A stretch of 64,000 bases of DNA from Pelodera strongyloides (GCA_036852015.1 JAANDG010000520.1:1-64000), one strand, 5' to 3'; shown: positions 46,801 through 60,386, counted from the stretch's first letter. A program made the numbers and translations. Notes: generated by a model from the letters alone, not told the origin.

Positions 46801-49349
46801 CATTAAAATTAACGAGAAAACTAAACCGTGCTATCCACGATTCGGCCGAATTCTTTGACCTCGTTTCACTGAGGAAACTTGGCAGGTATCCGGCCTGCAT
46901 TGGTCCTGAAAAAGGTGGCCGCATACACCTCGCTAACAAACACCTCGCCCATAAGGGGAAAAAATGACTCGAGAGGCCGCCCGTTGGTGGGCCGCAGGTG
47001 TGCCTGATATGGGCTCGTGCTACTCCAGGTGTAGGCCAACGAAAATCCACACTCCGGTTGCAGATCGCCATACTCACGCCTACCGGTCCGCCTTGCGCCG
47101 GGGCAACGCATGTTATAGGCCCGAAATGCGTGGGCCGCCACAACTGGGCACATATTTTTTGTAGGCCACGCATCGACCAATGTTTCACGCAGTAAGAGGA
47201 TGGAACAGCGCGCAATGTAGTTTTTTTCCGCTTCTAGACCCTATTCTCTCCATATGCGCTCTTACTTATTCTAATTGAAAACATTGGGCATTGGAATTCA
47301 TGTTTGCTGATTGTTCAGAACGACGGGTCCATCTCATCTGTGTTCTATAATTTGCGATTGAATTTCGGCTATCGGAATGTGGCGTGCGTGGTCGATCCAA
47401 TCCCCTTCAAGCCCCCTTTAACTCGCAGGAAATTTACTTTTGAGAAGAGAACGAAACGATCCACAAATGAAAGCACCCTAATAGCGAAGCAACACAAGTT
47501 TCAACCTCTCAACCAAACACATCTACAAATATACAGGAGTGTTCTCATATGAGAGCTTATTGTTGGGCTTTCATTCCTGCTGGCTAAGTTGTTGTGAGCA
47601 AAACAATAGATGAATGCCGCTTCCAGTGCCTAATACTTACTTTTTCAGCTAAGCTTACTCAGTATATTCCGAGTAGTTTCTTAACTAATATATTCTCGAC
47701 CGTCTTATTTGTAACGAACCCTCAACCCCTCAAAGTTCTTTTAAGCCTTTTGACGGGCTTTCTTCCATTTTTGGCGAAGTAGTGCTGACTTATGGGACAC
47801 TTTATATGAGTATTATCATAAATATTGAGAACCCATAAAAATAAGTGGTTCCTGCTCATATCGTGTTGTGCATGAATTCTAATATATAAAAAACGTTCAC
47901 CCTCAGCTCAAGACAAGCATGTATTCTGCTTTTGGAGGGGTTTTAACAGCTGAAATAAGGACCAACCAAAATGAACACCGTATCCTAGAACTCTTGGCAG
48001 AACTACTCAAATGTGTCGTACACTCATATTTGCAGACAATTTGTTTCATCCTTAAATTCGACATAGTTTGTTTGCTAACGTTGTGTTTATCGTATTTAAT
48101 TGAAACTCAATTATATCTACGTTGAGGAATGGGGAACTCTGAATATTTTGAGAATTGTCAATACTTTTTTAACTGAAATCATACATAATTCCAATTTTTT
48201 GTTCTTAGTATTTTTGGGGCAATTTTCTTGAAAGAGCGCGGACAGTAAGTCCCCCTACATCTTAAATTACTGTAGATCGTGAACAGTTTACTTACATACT
48301 TACTGTTAGCTCTTATTAAAGATTTTGTTATTATCATTCTTAGCAAAAAATATTATATTCCTTAAGATATGTTAACAAGGCGCATTTTCGAAAGAATGAT
48401 ACGTTTTGTTTGTAAGCTCGTCATTTAAAATAAGTAAAGCTAATGGTGAGGACTAATGCACCCAAATCACACAAGCCATTAGCTGCCAAGCACCATATTG
48501 CGTAGTCATAGAAATGCACTTTTACATTAAGCAAATCGAATTGCTAGTTCCGTTGTGAATGAAACGTCCGCTGTTTCAGCCTGGTTTAGGATTCGGCACG
48601 TTAACTACTTGAAAAATATCTTGGCGATGTTAATATAGAGCCCCTTCCGCCTTATCACTTTTAATGTGCAATTTTGTAGGTCTTTCGGTGACACTTATTT
48701 GAAGGACCTGGGCGTTCTCACCGCACATCCGAGTATTGTTCGCCTCGATCTAAGGGAAGAAAAACTACAGTATGTTTATCAAAATATATATCACTAAACA
48801 GGTTTGGCCGAGTACGCGATGAACTTTACTGGGTTATAAGTGTGTATTACCAAAACAGTGTATCCTATCTATATCATGCAAATGGGGAAAAGCCTTCCAA
48901 TATAATTGATTTTCATTCAGATTCTTAATAGTTGCTACCGACGGCTTCTGGGACGTTATTTCTAACGAGGAGGCGGTTAAATTTTCCGCAAAATTTCTGC
49001 GGTATGGTGCTACGTTTTTGCTATACATATTTCTTTACGTAAAAGTGCATTTGAAAGTCATTCCTACTTTTGCATTAGGGGGCTTGGCATCTCCTTTTGC
49101 TATCTGAAGTGTCATCTCAAAATGCACCCTTCGACTCCAAATGTGGTTCTCTTTTCTCTTGATTCGTGTGCTTATCACATATAACATGCAGATTGTTTAT
49201 ATAGAAAATTTAGATAGTTGAGAATCGAAACGTTTAGATCTCAAAAGAAAAAGGCCGACTGGTGTCATGTCGCTCAACATTTGGTAAATATTGCTTTATC
49301 CCGGGAAACCGTTGACAACGTCTCAGTTTTGTTTCTACGCTTCCGTTAG
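43872..49349 (+). CDS. PPM1L-like PP2C serine/threonine phosphatase
   Basis: PP2C enzymes are Mn/Mg-dependent phosphatases; PPM1L is ER-anchored and dampens stress-kinase signalling. The ATG at 43872 opens a membrane segment (FILFRIESLYFACLTGLFYYY), as in PPM1L. Exons: 43872-about 44075, 44230-about 44370 (YMEDRM and FAIFDGHGGQ), 44623-44741, about 45266-45338, 45474-45606 (VVSVGDSRAVACDANGKA, SRDHKP), 46094-46187 (KRRIESAGGFITSYENDADR, VQGILAVAR), 48681-48770 (SFGDTYLKDLGV), 48921-49009 (LIVATDGFWDVISNEEAV) and 49238-49349 (ETVDNVSVLFLRFR-stop). The metal ligands in GDGHGG-type, DGFWD and DN motifs are present. Ends of the first two exons are uncertain. Confidence 0.87.
46850..47180. other. 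GC-rich island in a PPM1L-like intron
   Basis: A segment of about 330 bp is far richer in GC than its surroundings. It repeats the theme GTGGGCCGC and GGGC in both orientations (GTGGGCCGCAGGTGTGCC near 46987; GTGGGCCGCCACAACTGGGC near 47129). ORFs cross it on both strands but none has a domain. It is probably a foreign repeat fragment. Confidence 0.4.
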
Positions 49350-50042
49350 GGTGGGTTATATACTCTAGTCAGTCAATTTTTATATGAGATCACAACGTAT
49401 TAACAAAATATATATGTCAAATGAATTGTTTCCAAATGGTCATAACAGACTACCACGGAAGATAATAAGTAGACGTACGTTACACATCATTTCAATGCGA
49501 AATGCCGCTCAGAATTATGTTTGTTACTTGCACATTTGAGGAAGGGTTATTTTGCGAGTTTCATACGTTTATTAACAAAATTTGCTTCTGTTTTACTTTT
49601 ACTAACGAAACTTGATTCTGGTTCCTTCAATGACAGACACACTGTTTATATGTATGTAATTGTTATGCAGTTAAGATTTTTCACAAAACGTGAAAAATCC
49701 ATTTTTTTTTTCATGGAGGATATTTACTGCACGAACGTCTCATGTTTCTTTGCCAGTTGTATGGGCTGTGATTTTATACTCTCCATTGTGTAACTGCTTG
49801 GACACTAATTGGTTGCGCTACGTTGTGCCTTTAATTAAAATGACCCCATGAACCAGAATCACCCAAAAACTCTCCATCCGCTGCCCTCTGCTAACCTATC
49901 TTTTTACGTAGTTTTTTGTTTTGTACACATTTGAAAATACACTTATCAAAAACGTTGTTATGGTTTACGCTCAATGAGAAGCTTGAATAGAAGAAAGTAG
50001 AAAGCATTAAAACCCGTGTCATCTTTCATTTTGTTTATATAG

Positions 50043-50106
<64 letters not shown>

Positions 50107-53082
50107 TCAATCATACTTCTCACACAACAGTAGTCGTTCGCGGCCTTTACTTGTTAATTATAACATTTTCTCTAAAAAAATATTTAAAAAGCATTCTTTA
50201 AAAAAGTGCCGCAAAAATACACGTTCATTTTCTGGATGAATTGGATTTTTCTGGAATTAAGTTTAGAAAACATTTATTATGGATATTTTTTTCATGCGAC
50301 AGCTATGTAGCAGAGTAAATAGCGAATTAGCAGTGACTGTTACCATTTCGCATTCTCAGCAGCATGTCAAGTGTCGCAGGAGTTCATTGTGTTTCAAATG
50401 GAACCTGTTACCAACCAGCCGAGATACTGCTCTGGTTGCTACGAGTATTGCTACGAGCACAAGTACTAGGCGTGCGATATTGTTATGGAACCTAGCTATG
50501 CTTTAATCAGTGTTGTATGTCTCGCTTATTCAATTGTTCGTGTCTAAATCCAGAAATAGCAACTCGATTTACCTACAAATTGGCAATTCATGTAACAAGG
50601 CAAGTAATATATTAAAACCCCCTTGTTCTTCGCAAATGGCACCTGCAGGTTTCTTGCTTCGTTCTTTTTTTGTTGTTGGTTTGATGAGTAACCGCCCAGG
50701 CGATAGTTGGTTCCCGGGAAAATTGAATTTCACTCTCGAAAAAGCGATCGACACTATTTAGGAAGGCATCTTGTGGCAAACAAGTACCCCTGGATGCGCA
50801 TTATCAATGGGCAATTGTGCCGACTATGGCCAACCCTCCTCACACCTTGCTGTGTACATTCATGCTCCACCTAATCATCCGACCTAATAATTCGTGATTT
50901 TTTTCCGGCAATGTACCCCTATTGTTTTATGAATTTCCATCGGTGCCGAGATGAGCGCTGGTTTTCCATGTCAGTTTCTGTGCGCAAAGCATTTTACTCA
51001 AGGTGCTTGGGACTGAAGTGGACCAATTCTATTAATGATCGACTGCTTATCCTCTTAGATGCCCCCTCCCCCATTCCGTTGCAGTCCTTCTCAATAACCT
51101 CTTAAGATGAATGTTGAAAATTCAAAAACATTTCCTCCTAGAAATTGACAAGTTGAAAATGGTACTTCACATAAGTTCCCTACGATGTGTTCAGGCCAAT
51201 CAGAGCAGTGGTGCATAATAATCATCATTTTCTAGTCTTACAAGCAATACTTCATCAGAAACGAAGTATTTGTCAACTCGTGTTAAAATATAAATGAGAG
51301 TGTGGAAATAATCCTATGATAATGTTGTAATCGCAGTATGTGCATTTAACTCCCGGTCACCATCCTAGTGTTCATTTAATGGTAGAAAATTTGCAGTAAA
51401 TAACCCTGTTGCTGGTATATTTTGGCAAAAATTTTCTCTGAAGAACTGGTTTAGAGAAAATTCCTGTCGAACCTAATAAGGGTAATTGTAAACATCTACA
51501 GTGAAGTGGTTTCTTTCTGCTGTCTGTCGGTCTGCTTCCTAAAAATCAAGTTTTGATCAACATGAAATGTCAAGTTAAAGTTTCCTCCCAGCTGCTCATT
51601 TGCTTTGATAATTGAGGTGATGATCCAAATCACCTGCACGTTAATCAAGCGTTGCGTAGGAAACAACAACAATGGTACTCACTTATGTTTAATTGTTATT
51701 AGCTTTGACAGTATTAAGTGATTCAGTTAGTTACTCTTGCTCTACATGCGTAGTTTCTTCTAAATGCGCTTAAAATACTGCTGTTGGATAATGCGACTTG
51801 AACACACGTTGTAACTTGGTACCGCGGGGGTAATGTTTGCGAGAATGCCATTTTGTTGAATGCATGCCTTATTTGTTGAGAAGTTTTCCTTGTCTTACTA
51901 TCCTGTGGTTGAGCTTTTCGATCTATAGTTCACGCTTCAGAAGTAACCAGTGAACATTATCATCAGTGATTTCATGCATGAATACACACTAGGCTGCAAT
52001 GGTATTCTCGCTTTTGTGCATTTAATTATTGCAGATAATCCATTAGGATTTCAAACACTGATATTGCACAACGATGCGACTGCCTTCATACTTATTCTCA
52101 TTCCTTTACCCATTTATCATGAACACACATGTTTTGACAATTTGCTCCATTTTTTTCTAAACAGAATCTTAAAATAACAATTCTGTGACAGTTCCCTGGC
52201 TTGCGTTTTTCCTTAACCAACCCATTGGAACACCAAACGTTTTTTTTTGTTGGTGAAAACCATCTGGTGACCGGTCAACTAGGGGTGTTCTGTGGTTTCG
52301 GGCAATTAAATTATTTCGTTTTGTTGTGAAGCGAAAACCAACCTATTTCGGAGTTAAGCAATTATCCCTTTTTGGAACGATTCTTGCACACATTTAATAT
52401 CACTCGATAAATTATCATTTGTTCACTAGACAAATTAATGTTTCAAAATATGTCTTTAATGCTTCAAAAGCACACTCAGCAGCAAATACTTCAAAGTTTC
52501 TTCAAATGACATGTCCTCCCTTGACTATATATAATATTTTCTCTTTGTAGATTTTTATACTCTTTCAGATTCTCCTCCACAAACTACTTCTTATATTTCG
52601 TCCATCAGTAACCATGTTCCACTCTTAACTAATCCTCCGATCGCTTCGCCCGCAAAAAAAAAACGGTTCACTATAAGGTAAGTTTTGCACACTTATAGTG
52701 CGTCAACGCCAGCATCCATGTGTATTGGTGCATTGGTTTGATGTACCAATATAGATGGTCTAGTACATTACCTGCATGCTTTATGTAATTATGGTACTCA
52801 TGTTTCATACAATGTTATTATATTTCGCACACCCTCCGTCAGTAAAATTGGCTTTTACACCTTCACAAACATTTATTTGTATTTGAGTGGATTACCTTTG
52901 TGCTCCACATGGGATGAAAAATTACTGAATTCCCTTGACTGATGTAGTTGATATGATTCAAATAACACCTTTCTAAATTTCACAATGATCCTCTCCGAAT
53001 ATCCAAAAAGGCATAATCAAAACATACAATCAAAGTGCAAAAAAATCCTGAAATTTAAAAAAAAACTACAATTTCCTTCAGA
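49350..53082. other. Intergenic region with a TA microsatellite
   Basis: No supportable gene. A TA repeat of about 60 bp lies at 50041-50104. A frame at 52568-52676 between an acceptor (TTTCAG) and donor (GTAAG) could be a 5' exon of the GPCR (SPPQTTSYISSISNH, no ATG), but is not supported further. Confidence 0.5.
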
Positions 53083-55903
53083 ATGCCCTCAGCGCATCAG
53101 ATCTGCGCGTTGATTCGTGCCGGTACAAATATCACACCGGAAGTGTTGGCCTCCCTTCCTCATGATGCACCACTGAGCAGTCTTAATAGGGTATGTTTGC
53201 GGTTCGGTATATGAACCCAAGGTCTTGCGTATCTTCTGCAATTAAATTTCCAGAAATGGTCCTGTATGAGCTTGATGAAGCTGACATGTATCATTTTCAG
53301 ATAACTTACGCATACATCGCCCCAGTGATCATCGCCGTTGGCATAGTCGGGGACGTTCTGACTGTGGTCACACTGACACACCCTCTACTACGCAAATCAT
53401 CAATCATTTACACATACTTGACGCTGCTGGCAATGACGGATCTTGTGAGTTTATATGACGCGATCGCACTTTTATTGCATCGTGATAATTGTGCAATAAT
53501 TCACTTAACATTGGAATAGTTGTAAATGTAACACCATTGTTCGCTAGGATTGTAATCTGAATGACGGAAAAAAGTATTCGGAATCAGAACTGTGGGGAAC
53601 GGGCCCTAAAGAGTCGTCAACTTTTTGAAGAAAATGTTACCTATATTTCATGATCCTGTGGAACAGATTTCGATATTTTACAGCTAACACAACTGTCGGT
53701 TGTTCCAATGGTTATGTGGTTGTTGGACATCCGGTACTGCTCTCACACAGCTGCATTCTTTTATGCACATATTGGCTTTCCATTGGTATGTTTGAATGAG
53801 ATATCTTAACGTTATCTTAACGTTCAGTTCCATGTTCCGTCCATCTCAGACAACAGAGTATGTTAAGCGCTCTCGACGTAAAGAATCTGATTGGCCAGAT
53901 GGCGTAACTGATCCAATCAGGAACTTTTGAGATTTGATTGAGGCGTAAAGTATTGTCTCTCGCTAGTTTTCCCAAAAGGGAGCTCCTTTCGTAGTTGCGA
54001 AGACAGTCAATTATGGCACTATGCATACTCAAAGAAAGGAACATTGGGATCAGTGGTATATTTCAAGTACATTCAGGCAAATGCTTTAATGGGTTCATCC
54101 GTTTGGATTGTTGTCTTCCTAACACTCAGTCAATACATGGCGGTGTGCAGACCGTTTGCTTACGGACTACGGTCACGGAAGGTAATTTATTAAATTTGCT
54201 GCGGAAATGGGCAACGTACCTACTATTAGAGTCTCCCCATTCTTTGGGCTGTGCAATAGTTCTTTTTCAGGTGTGCTTCGTGCTTTTCATCCTGTCATAT
54301 GCATTCAATTTTTGCATTTACGCCCCTTGGGCGACCAAAAAGGAAGTACATCAGGTAATTTTCGATTCGCCATGCCCCAGTTGATCGTATCAAGAACTTA
54401 CGTGACGCACTGTACAATCGAATTTATTCAGCTAGATCTTCCTGAGCAGCTTGGATTGTGTCCCTATCAAGTATGCGATGCTAAGCGAGAGCATTGGTTT
54501 GTTCTGTATGAATGGATCAGAGAGACCATCAGCAGAGTGTTTCCATTCTTCTTGGTCGCATTTCTTAACGCGAAGATTTTGATTACATATAGGTTTGTTC
54601 AACATACGTTGGTTCAACATATTGTGGTATATGGTGTTTTCTTACAACAGCAGTTTGCACATTATTTCACTTTTACATAAAGGCAGGGCACCTCTACATT
54701 CTTTATATTTGCTAATGAAGTGCAAACGAGTGTAATTTTGTTTAATTTCTGACTAATGCTTTTAGGCATATGAAAGTTGACCGAATGCGTCGAATGGCCA
54801 ATTCACAAAAACGATTTGTATTTGAGAAATCAGAAAAGGAGGAGAAGCGTTTATTCATTCTTCTCTTTGCGATTATCATCATTTTCTTCTTATGTACAAT
54901 ACCTGCTGCACCATTGACAATCTTAGTGGCTGACGCGAAATCGGGCAATTTTCCATTCCAGGTGTGTGTTATTTTTAAGCCAAACATTTTCATTTATGTA
55001 CATTTCCGGATTAAGCAGAGAAATGTGAAAACAAAACAATCTACGTTTAACATGCGTTTAGGACGGGTCAAACCTAACTGTGTGAACCTAACTGTGTGCT
55101 TTACTAGATAACATAATAAATCTGTTACATAGCCTCCAGGTTCGGGTCACCCAACATCCGTCTGCAGTGATGTAAATAAACAATAGTACACTGTTATTTG
55201 TTCGCATTTTAGATATTCCGAGCAGTGGTGAACTTGCTCGAGTTTACCAAGTTCGCTCTGAATTTCTACTTTTATTGCCTCATCAATCCCGATATTAGGC
55301 GGATATGTGCACACGTAGTTATGTGCAAAAAGTTGTCTCGACCGGCACGGGTTAAAGGGCAACCTGTCACACCGATTTCTTTATATACCAGGTCAGTATT
55401 GGCAATTTTCGGAATTTCTATACATAAACTGTTTTATTTTCTATTATTAAATTTCACCACTCCAGTTTTAGAAACAACATTGTGTTTTAGGCAAATATGC
55501 GTCTAGAGGTGAGCTCGTATATGGTAACAACTTTGATAAAGTAGATAGAGTGCAGTGTAAACAACCATTAGACATCAAATCCTGGTAATATGGTAGAATA
55601 TATAGAATAGAAACTTGCACTTATTTGCAACAATAGACGACGGCTAACTTTGTAGTTGTGTAGTTCTCTAACCAGACGCACTTCAATGTGAGATGAGGTC
55701 ATGCGTGTACTCCGTTTTTATTCAGGTCAACCAAATGTACTGTTCGCAACGGGTCATCGAGAAGAAGCAGTTCGAAAGAAGACCAACGTAGAAATTCAGC
55801 GGCCAGACAGAGGCAAGTTGCGCAAGCCGACGCACTCATCGAGAAACTGACGGTAATCAAAGAGAGCGACGACAGTGCTGATACTATGGGTGATAAAGTT
55901 TAA
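53083..55903 (+). CDS. Rhodopsin-class neuropeptide receptor (FMRFamide receptor-like GPCR)
   Basis: Nine exons: 53083-53190, 53301-53444, 53684-53785, 54077-54181, 54271-54354, 54432-54592, 54766-54961, 55213-55391 and 55726-55903; most join in phase 0. The ATG follows a CTTCAG acceptor by one base. The N-terminus has an NIT glycosylation site. TM1 is YAYIAPVIIAVGIVGDVLTV, TM2 YTYLTLLAMTDL, TM3 SSVWIVVFLTLSQYMAVCRP (SQY in place of DRY), TM4 VCFVLFILSYAFNFCIY, TM5 FPFFLVAFLNAKILITY, TM6 LFILLFAIIIIFFLCTIPAA and TM7 FTKFALNFYFYCLINPDIRR. A Ser/Arg-rich tail ends MGDKV-stop. It probably signals neuropeptides at the neuron surface. The exact nematode subfamily cannot be fixed. Confidence 0.83.
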
Positions 55904-57302
55904 CCGCGTCATTGGATTCTGATGCAACTAATGTGTCACGGGCTCTTAATATATTGTTGTAAACAAACTCAGCTAAAATATATTTTTAATCGACTATGTA
56001 CTAATAATTTTCTGCCTCCTGCCTAATATGTAATTTGATCTGATTTGTATCGAGGAAGGTTTGTGGTGAATTTGATGGTATTCATATTTCTGTGACATTT
56101 TATATTATGTTTCCACGCTACGTCGATCTCCATCCGGTTCACGGTTTTGTGCCGAGTCATTTCTACTATAATATGCATGGTGTTTTATCTCTTTTATTTC
56201 ATTTTTTTAAGTAGATGACGAACTGATAAAATTGAAGCGAGGTCCGGCATTGCCTATTCCGTATGACAGTAATTGGATTGTTTGACTTTTTGTTTTCTAA
56301 ATGTATATACGAATTTTCTCTTTCATATAAAATTACACCGTTTTCATGTGAATACTTAACTAAAAAAACTGATTGTTATTTTTACGCAACATATCGGTCT
56401 TTTATTTCAATCATGACATAAAAATATGGTATTGTTTTAAAGCAAAAAAATGTAACGAAAAAAAAAAACAGAAAGAAGAAAACGACATGAAATTCTGCAT
56501 TGAAAACAAATAATTAAAACAATAACCCGCAATAAAGGAAATGAATGGATAAAAACATGCATGCAAAGAAAAAACTTCATGCTGACTTCACAGCGGAATA
56601 TGTGCAGTCGATGTTTTGTACAAAAATAACAACTAAACAATTCGGGTAATTTGTAAGATTCATGCTGTATTTTTCAAAGTTAGTTTTGATTGTTATCTTG
56701 TTCCAACTGATTACAGTTTCCGAAGTTTGTGTTTCAAAAATAGACCCAAATTAATAACAAAAACATCGAATTATAGTATTCAGTGGTTTACATCACCCTA
56801 ACCATAAGCCTATTTAGACCTTTTTGAACAGCAATGTGACAAGTTAATAGTCTACTACATGTGGATTTGTGTTATCTGTTTTAAACATGTGTCAGTAAAG
56901 GATATAATTTTTCCTGCAAATCTATGCGACAGTGAGAAACGAAGGCTCCGCACTCCTTTAGCACAAGTATACTTATAGTCCTAATTTAATTGCTAACAAT
57001 GAACCGGTCTCTACGGAGGATGAACAGAATGGTTTAAACCCTTTTTAAGTGTGAAAGAGTACTTTGTGTTGTGCAATGTTCGAACGAAAACCAGATGGCA
57101 CGCAACTATAAAAAAACTATCCTGTTTGAATGTCTGTTCTCACCAAGAAGGCGAATGGGAGATAAAAATCGTAGCCTTATGCAACACTATGCTATTTTGT
57201 GAGCTACCGATCGTAATCGTTCTTGGTTTTTTTTTTGTGAACAAGTATTGGGAATTGGGAAGCCGTATTCCAGTGAAAATGTGCGAAGTTCAAACAAAAA
57301 GA
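55904..57302. other. 3' flanks of convergent GPCR and SWEET genes
   Basis: AT-rich sequence without coding potential. ORFs near 56437-56640 and 57051-57365 carry no domain; the latter overlaps the SWEET last exon on the other strand. Confidence 0.5.
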
Positions 57303-58810
57303 CTAGCAAATCTCGACCTTCTTGGGTTCCTGTTTGTCAGTCGGGTAGATGAAAAACATGGCTAGTAGGGATCCGTCCATCAGAAAGAAAGTTGTGTTCG
57401 CTATCTGCAAGTAAACGTTTACAAAGATGTTAGCATGGTAGTTCAATAGTTCTTTTACGTAAATATACACATATTTACGTTCTTTTACGTAAATATTTGA
57501 GCTGCGTCACACTTCGAACGACACCTATCAAAATTAACAATAATGTATTAAAATATATAAAATGAAACTCGCCAGCATATAAAAGTCATCGATTCCAACA
57601 CTGTAAATGATGGCATGAAGTTCCATTATCCACGTGAAGGCAACTGGAGCAAATGGAACGAAGTCAATCACTTTGGTAGTTACTGCTTTGTACTGAAAAC
57701 GAGTAACTAAGGTAAGCAATAATCTGTAGATTATGTATAGTGAATAAAAGTGCTTTAAGCCACGAATACTCTCGGCAATTGAAATATTTTCACACGGAAA
57801 ACATCCCTTTACTGACAGTTTATACGCCTAAACAACCGGATGCAAAGAACTATATTGTCATATTGTATTTTGTTTGTATTCCGCATATAAAGCACTAACA
57901 AATTTTGTGAGTCTATGTTCAATTGAAACTGTTTGCCGAAACATACTATTAGATACGGGCAGACGAAAGAACCCGCTATTTGTGCTCCGGAAGCAAAACG
58001 ACCAGCAATCTGAAACGCGTTCAATAATCGATTTGACATCATGAGGTTTCACAGAAGTTTCCATTTGCAGTAAGATGCTGCCGCTGCCACACAAAAGTGC
58101 ATTTCGGGTTTAAGTGAAGAGTATAGTTTACAAAATGACCTAGGCTATATATTTTTATTCGCCTTCTGAAAAAAAAAACAGAGCCATATATTTTTAGTCG
58201 CCTTCTGAAAAAAAAAACAGAGCTATATATTTTTATTCGCCTTCTGAAAAGAGAAAAAACAGAGTACAGGAACAAGATGTGTTCAATCAAGGGAGAATAT
58301 CGATCATAACTCACTCGTTTTGCTGTTTCCACGTCAAGTTGGTGAACGTAATAAAAAAGGAGGAACATGGCCAGAAATATCCCACCAACGCTTCGCAATA
58401 GACGTCTCTGAAGAAGCTTGATGTTAGCTTATCAGATGACCATGAAACTTGTGCACAAGCATGAGGATCTTATTGACAATAAGGATTTCCGATTGATTTG
58501 TATACCCGTTTTGTTCTGTAGTAGATGAGGGCCAAGAGAAAAATGGTTTGCATTGTCACAGCGTAAATTTGCAGCAGTGCCAACTTAACGTCGTCGAGAA
58601 AGAGCGAATAACGCAACCAAAGAGCCGATCTGTAAAGGGCTCGTGAGGAAAATAAACGGTATTATTACGTTAAAATGATGTAGTGATCAAGTGCTGTCGT
58701 ATTAGAGCAGTGAAATAGTGCTCACCCGACTAGAGCGCAAATATATGGAAGACAAGTGTCACTGTCACTGCTTTGTCGTCGAAACCATTTGTAGACTGCT
58801 TGACTAAAAA
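57303..58810 (-). CDS. SWEET-family (SLC50) sugar transporter, N-terminus not resolved
   Basis: SWEETs are seven-TM sugar uniporters built of two MtN3 repeats. Exons (transcription order): about 58802-58728 (QAVYKWFRRQSSDSDTCLPY), about 58629-58510 (SALWLRYSLFLDDVKLALLQ, then a TM), 58408-58315 (LLRSVGGIFLAMFLLFYYVH), about 58012-57953 (IAGRFASGAQIAGSFVCPYL), 57692-57573 (TTKVIDFVPFAPVAFTWIME and AIIYSVGIDDFYML) and 57404-57303 (IANTTFFLMDGSLLAMFFIY, stop). LWLRYSLFLDD and VIDFVPFAP match the WLRYGLL and STESMPFPL signatures of the family. The intron after FYML uses a GC donor (CTG|GCGAGT). An upstream membrane exon near 59460-59545 (LLTVLLGITISFFVFA) may be TM1 but could not be joined. Confidence 0.78.
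58145..58262. repeat. Three tandem copies of a 38-43-bp unit in a SWEET intron
   Basis: TATATATTTTTATTCGCC followed by TTCTGAAAAAA...CAGAGC occurs three times in a row with few changes. It is a small minisatellite within the intron between the RRLLRS and IAGRFA exons. Confidence 0.8.
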
Positions 58811-59399
58811 GTGAAAAAAATGAACGTAATAACACGCATATAATGAATGTGAGCCTAATAATAATAAAAGGGTGAAACTGACACTGGGCTCGTAATCAGA
58901 GCAATGGCATGTAGAGCTGTCGATGTTAGAAAGAAATTCCAAAGAATATTTGTTGTGTACAAAGAATATAGATTGCCGGGCCCTATATCTATGCCCCATA
59001 CTTCTATTGTCATTTGAATGCTTGGCTGAAAATTTTCATCTTAACAAACAAAGAAAGAGCAGGAAATTTAGCATAGTTTTATGATTTCGTCCAAAGCATA
59101 AGAGAGCAAATCGGCTGTCTGCGAGGGACGGGCACAATTATTTCGAAGCCTTATGAAAAAGAAAACGTTATTTCCTTAAGCAGTCAATTTGCGTGCACCC
59201 GAGTGCTAGTAAGATAGGCATGTGACGTAGGAAGTGGTTGGGTGAGAGTTTGCCCCAGAGGCTGATCGAGCGCATCTTATTTCCATTCGCTCCTCTCAGA
59301 TTACTATCTAGATCCAGGAACCTGGACTGTCCGCTGGATGTTTCCCACCACCAAAGAACAGGCACAGCGATGTGAAGGAAAGAAAGCCTCCTCATTTCC

Positions 59400-60386
59400 A
59401 TAATGTTTTACCTTAAAAAAGCCGAAACATACTTTCACTTCACTAGAAGCATCTCAATCCCAGGTGCCTGATTTGAGTTTGCAAACACAAAAAACGAAAT
59501 GGTTATGCCTAAAAGGACAGTCAATAAACTGCGTTCCAGCAACAGAGGGTTACTTCTCCACTGTGCAAAACATTACAAAAAATTAGGGGTCAGAGATGGC
59601 CTTTCCCGCGTATTCAGCTATTACGGCGTTGAGTTACGACGACATACTCGATTTTAAAACAGAAAAAAAATGCTCAAAGCATTTCTTTACTGTTCTATTA
59701 ACAAAAATTATCGAATTTTTTCGGTTATGTTTGGGCAGCTCACGGAGTATACGGTATTTCTGCTTTCTTTCTAATATATTTATTGTGGCCCATTTATTGT
59801 GGCTAATTTGTGCCCAATATCAAGTAACGCTCTCAAATGCTCGTGTGGTTATTATCACTTTTGTGGTCTTATTTTGTTTATTACCAATAGTTATGCTTGT
59901 TGTGTTGTTTAATTTGTTCCCAATATAATTAACACTCTCAAATGGTTATTCCCACTTTTGTGGTCTTATTATGTTTATTTCCAATAGTACTTTATATGTC
60001 GAAGGTTGAATATATATTAAAGCAAATAGATACAAACATGACTGTTATATAAATTCACCTCAAATAAAATATTATGGAAATGAAGTAAAAAAAGAAACCT
60101 TTAAATTCTTGATTCGTCAGTACGTTTTACATAACAGAAGAAATAGCTATAAATAAGTGCTACTGAACAATTTGGCCAAGAATTTGCAATAACGGTACGA
60201 AGCTGGAATACGTTTCAAAAATAGTGAGGAATTGAAAAGCAGTGCCAAGAACGATAACTTCTTCTGCTCGCTCAGTTCACTTAAAACTAGGCTCTCACAA
60301 AAATGTTTTTTTTTAAGAGAAGAGAAGTTTCCTCATGTGGCCCACAGTTCTTGTGTCCTAAAACATGCGAGAGGTAGATTTGAAAT
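59400..60386. other. Region between SWEET and gelsolin genes; short tandem duplication
   Basis: Mostly AT-rich. A block of about 85-100 bp around 59812-59900 recurs imperfectly at about 59908-59990 (AACACTCTCAAATG..., CACTTTTGTGGTCTTATT, GTTTATT.CCAATAGT). No gene is supportable apart from a possible first SWEET exon near 59460-59545. Confidence 0.5.

Noticed and set aside
50041..50104. Long TA repeat
   Set aside because: Ordinary dinucleotide microsatellite; no link to a gene or element end.
57051..57365. Plus-strand 104-residue ORF
   Set aside because: Overlaps the SWEET terminal exon on the other strand and carries no domain.
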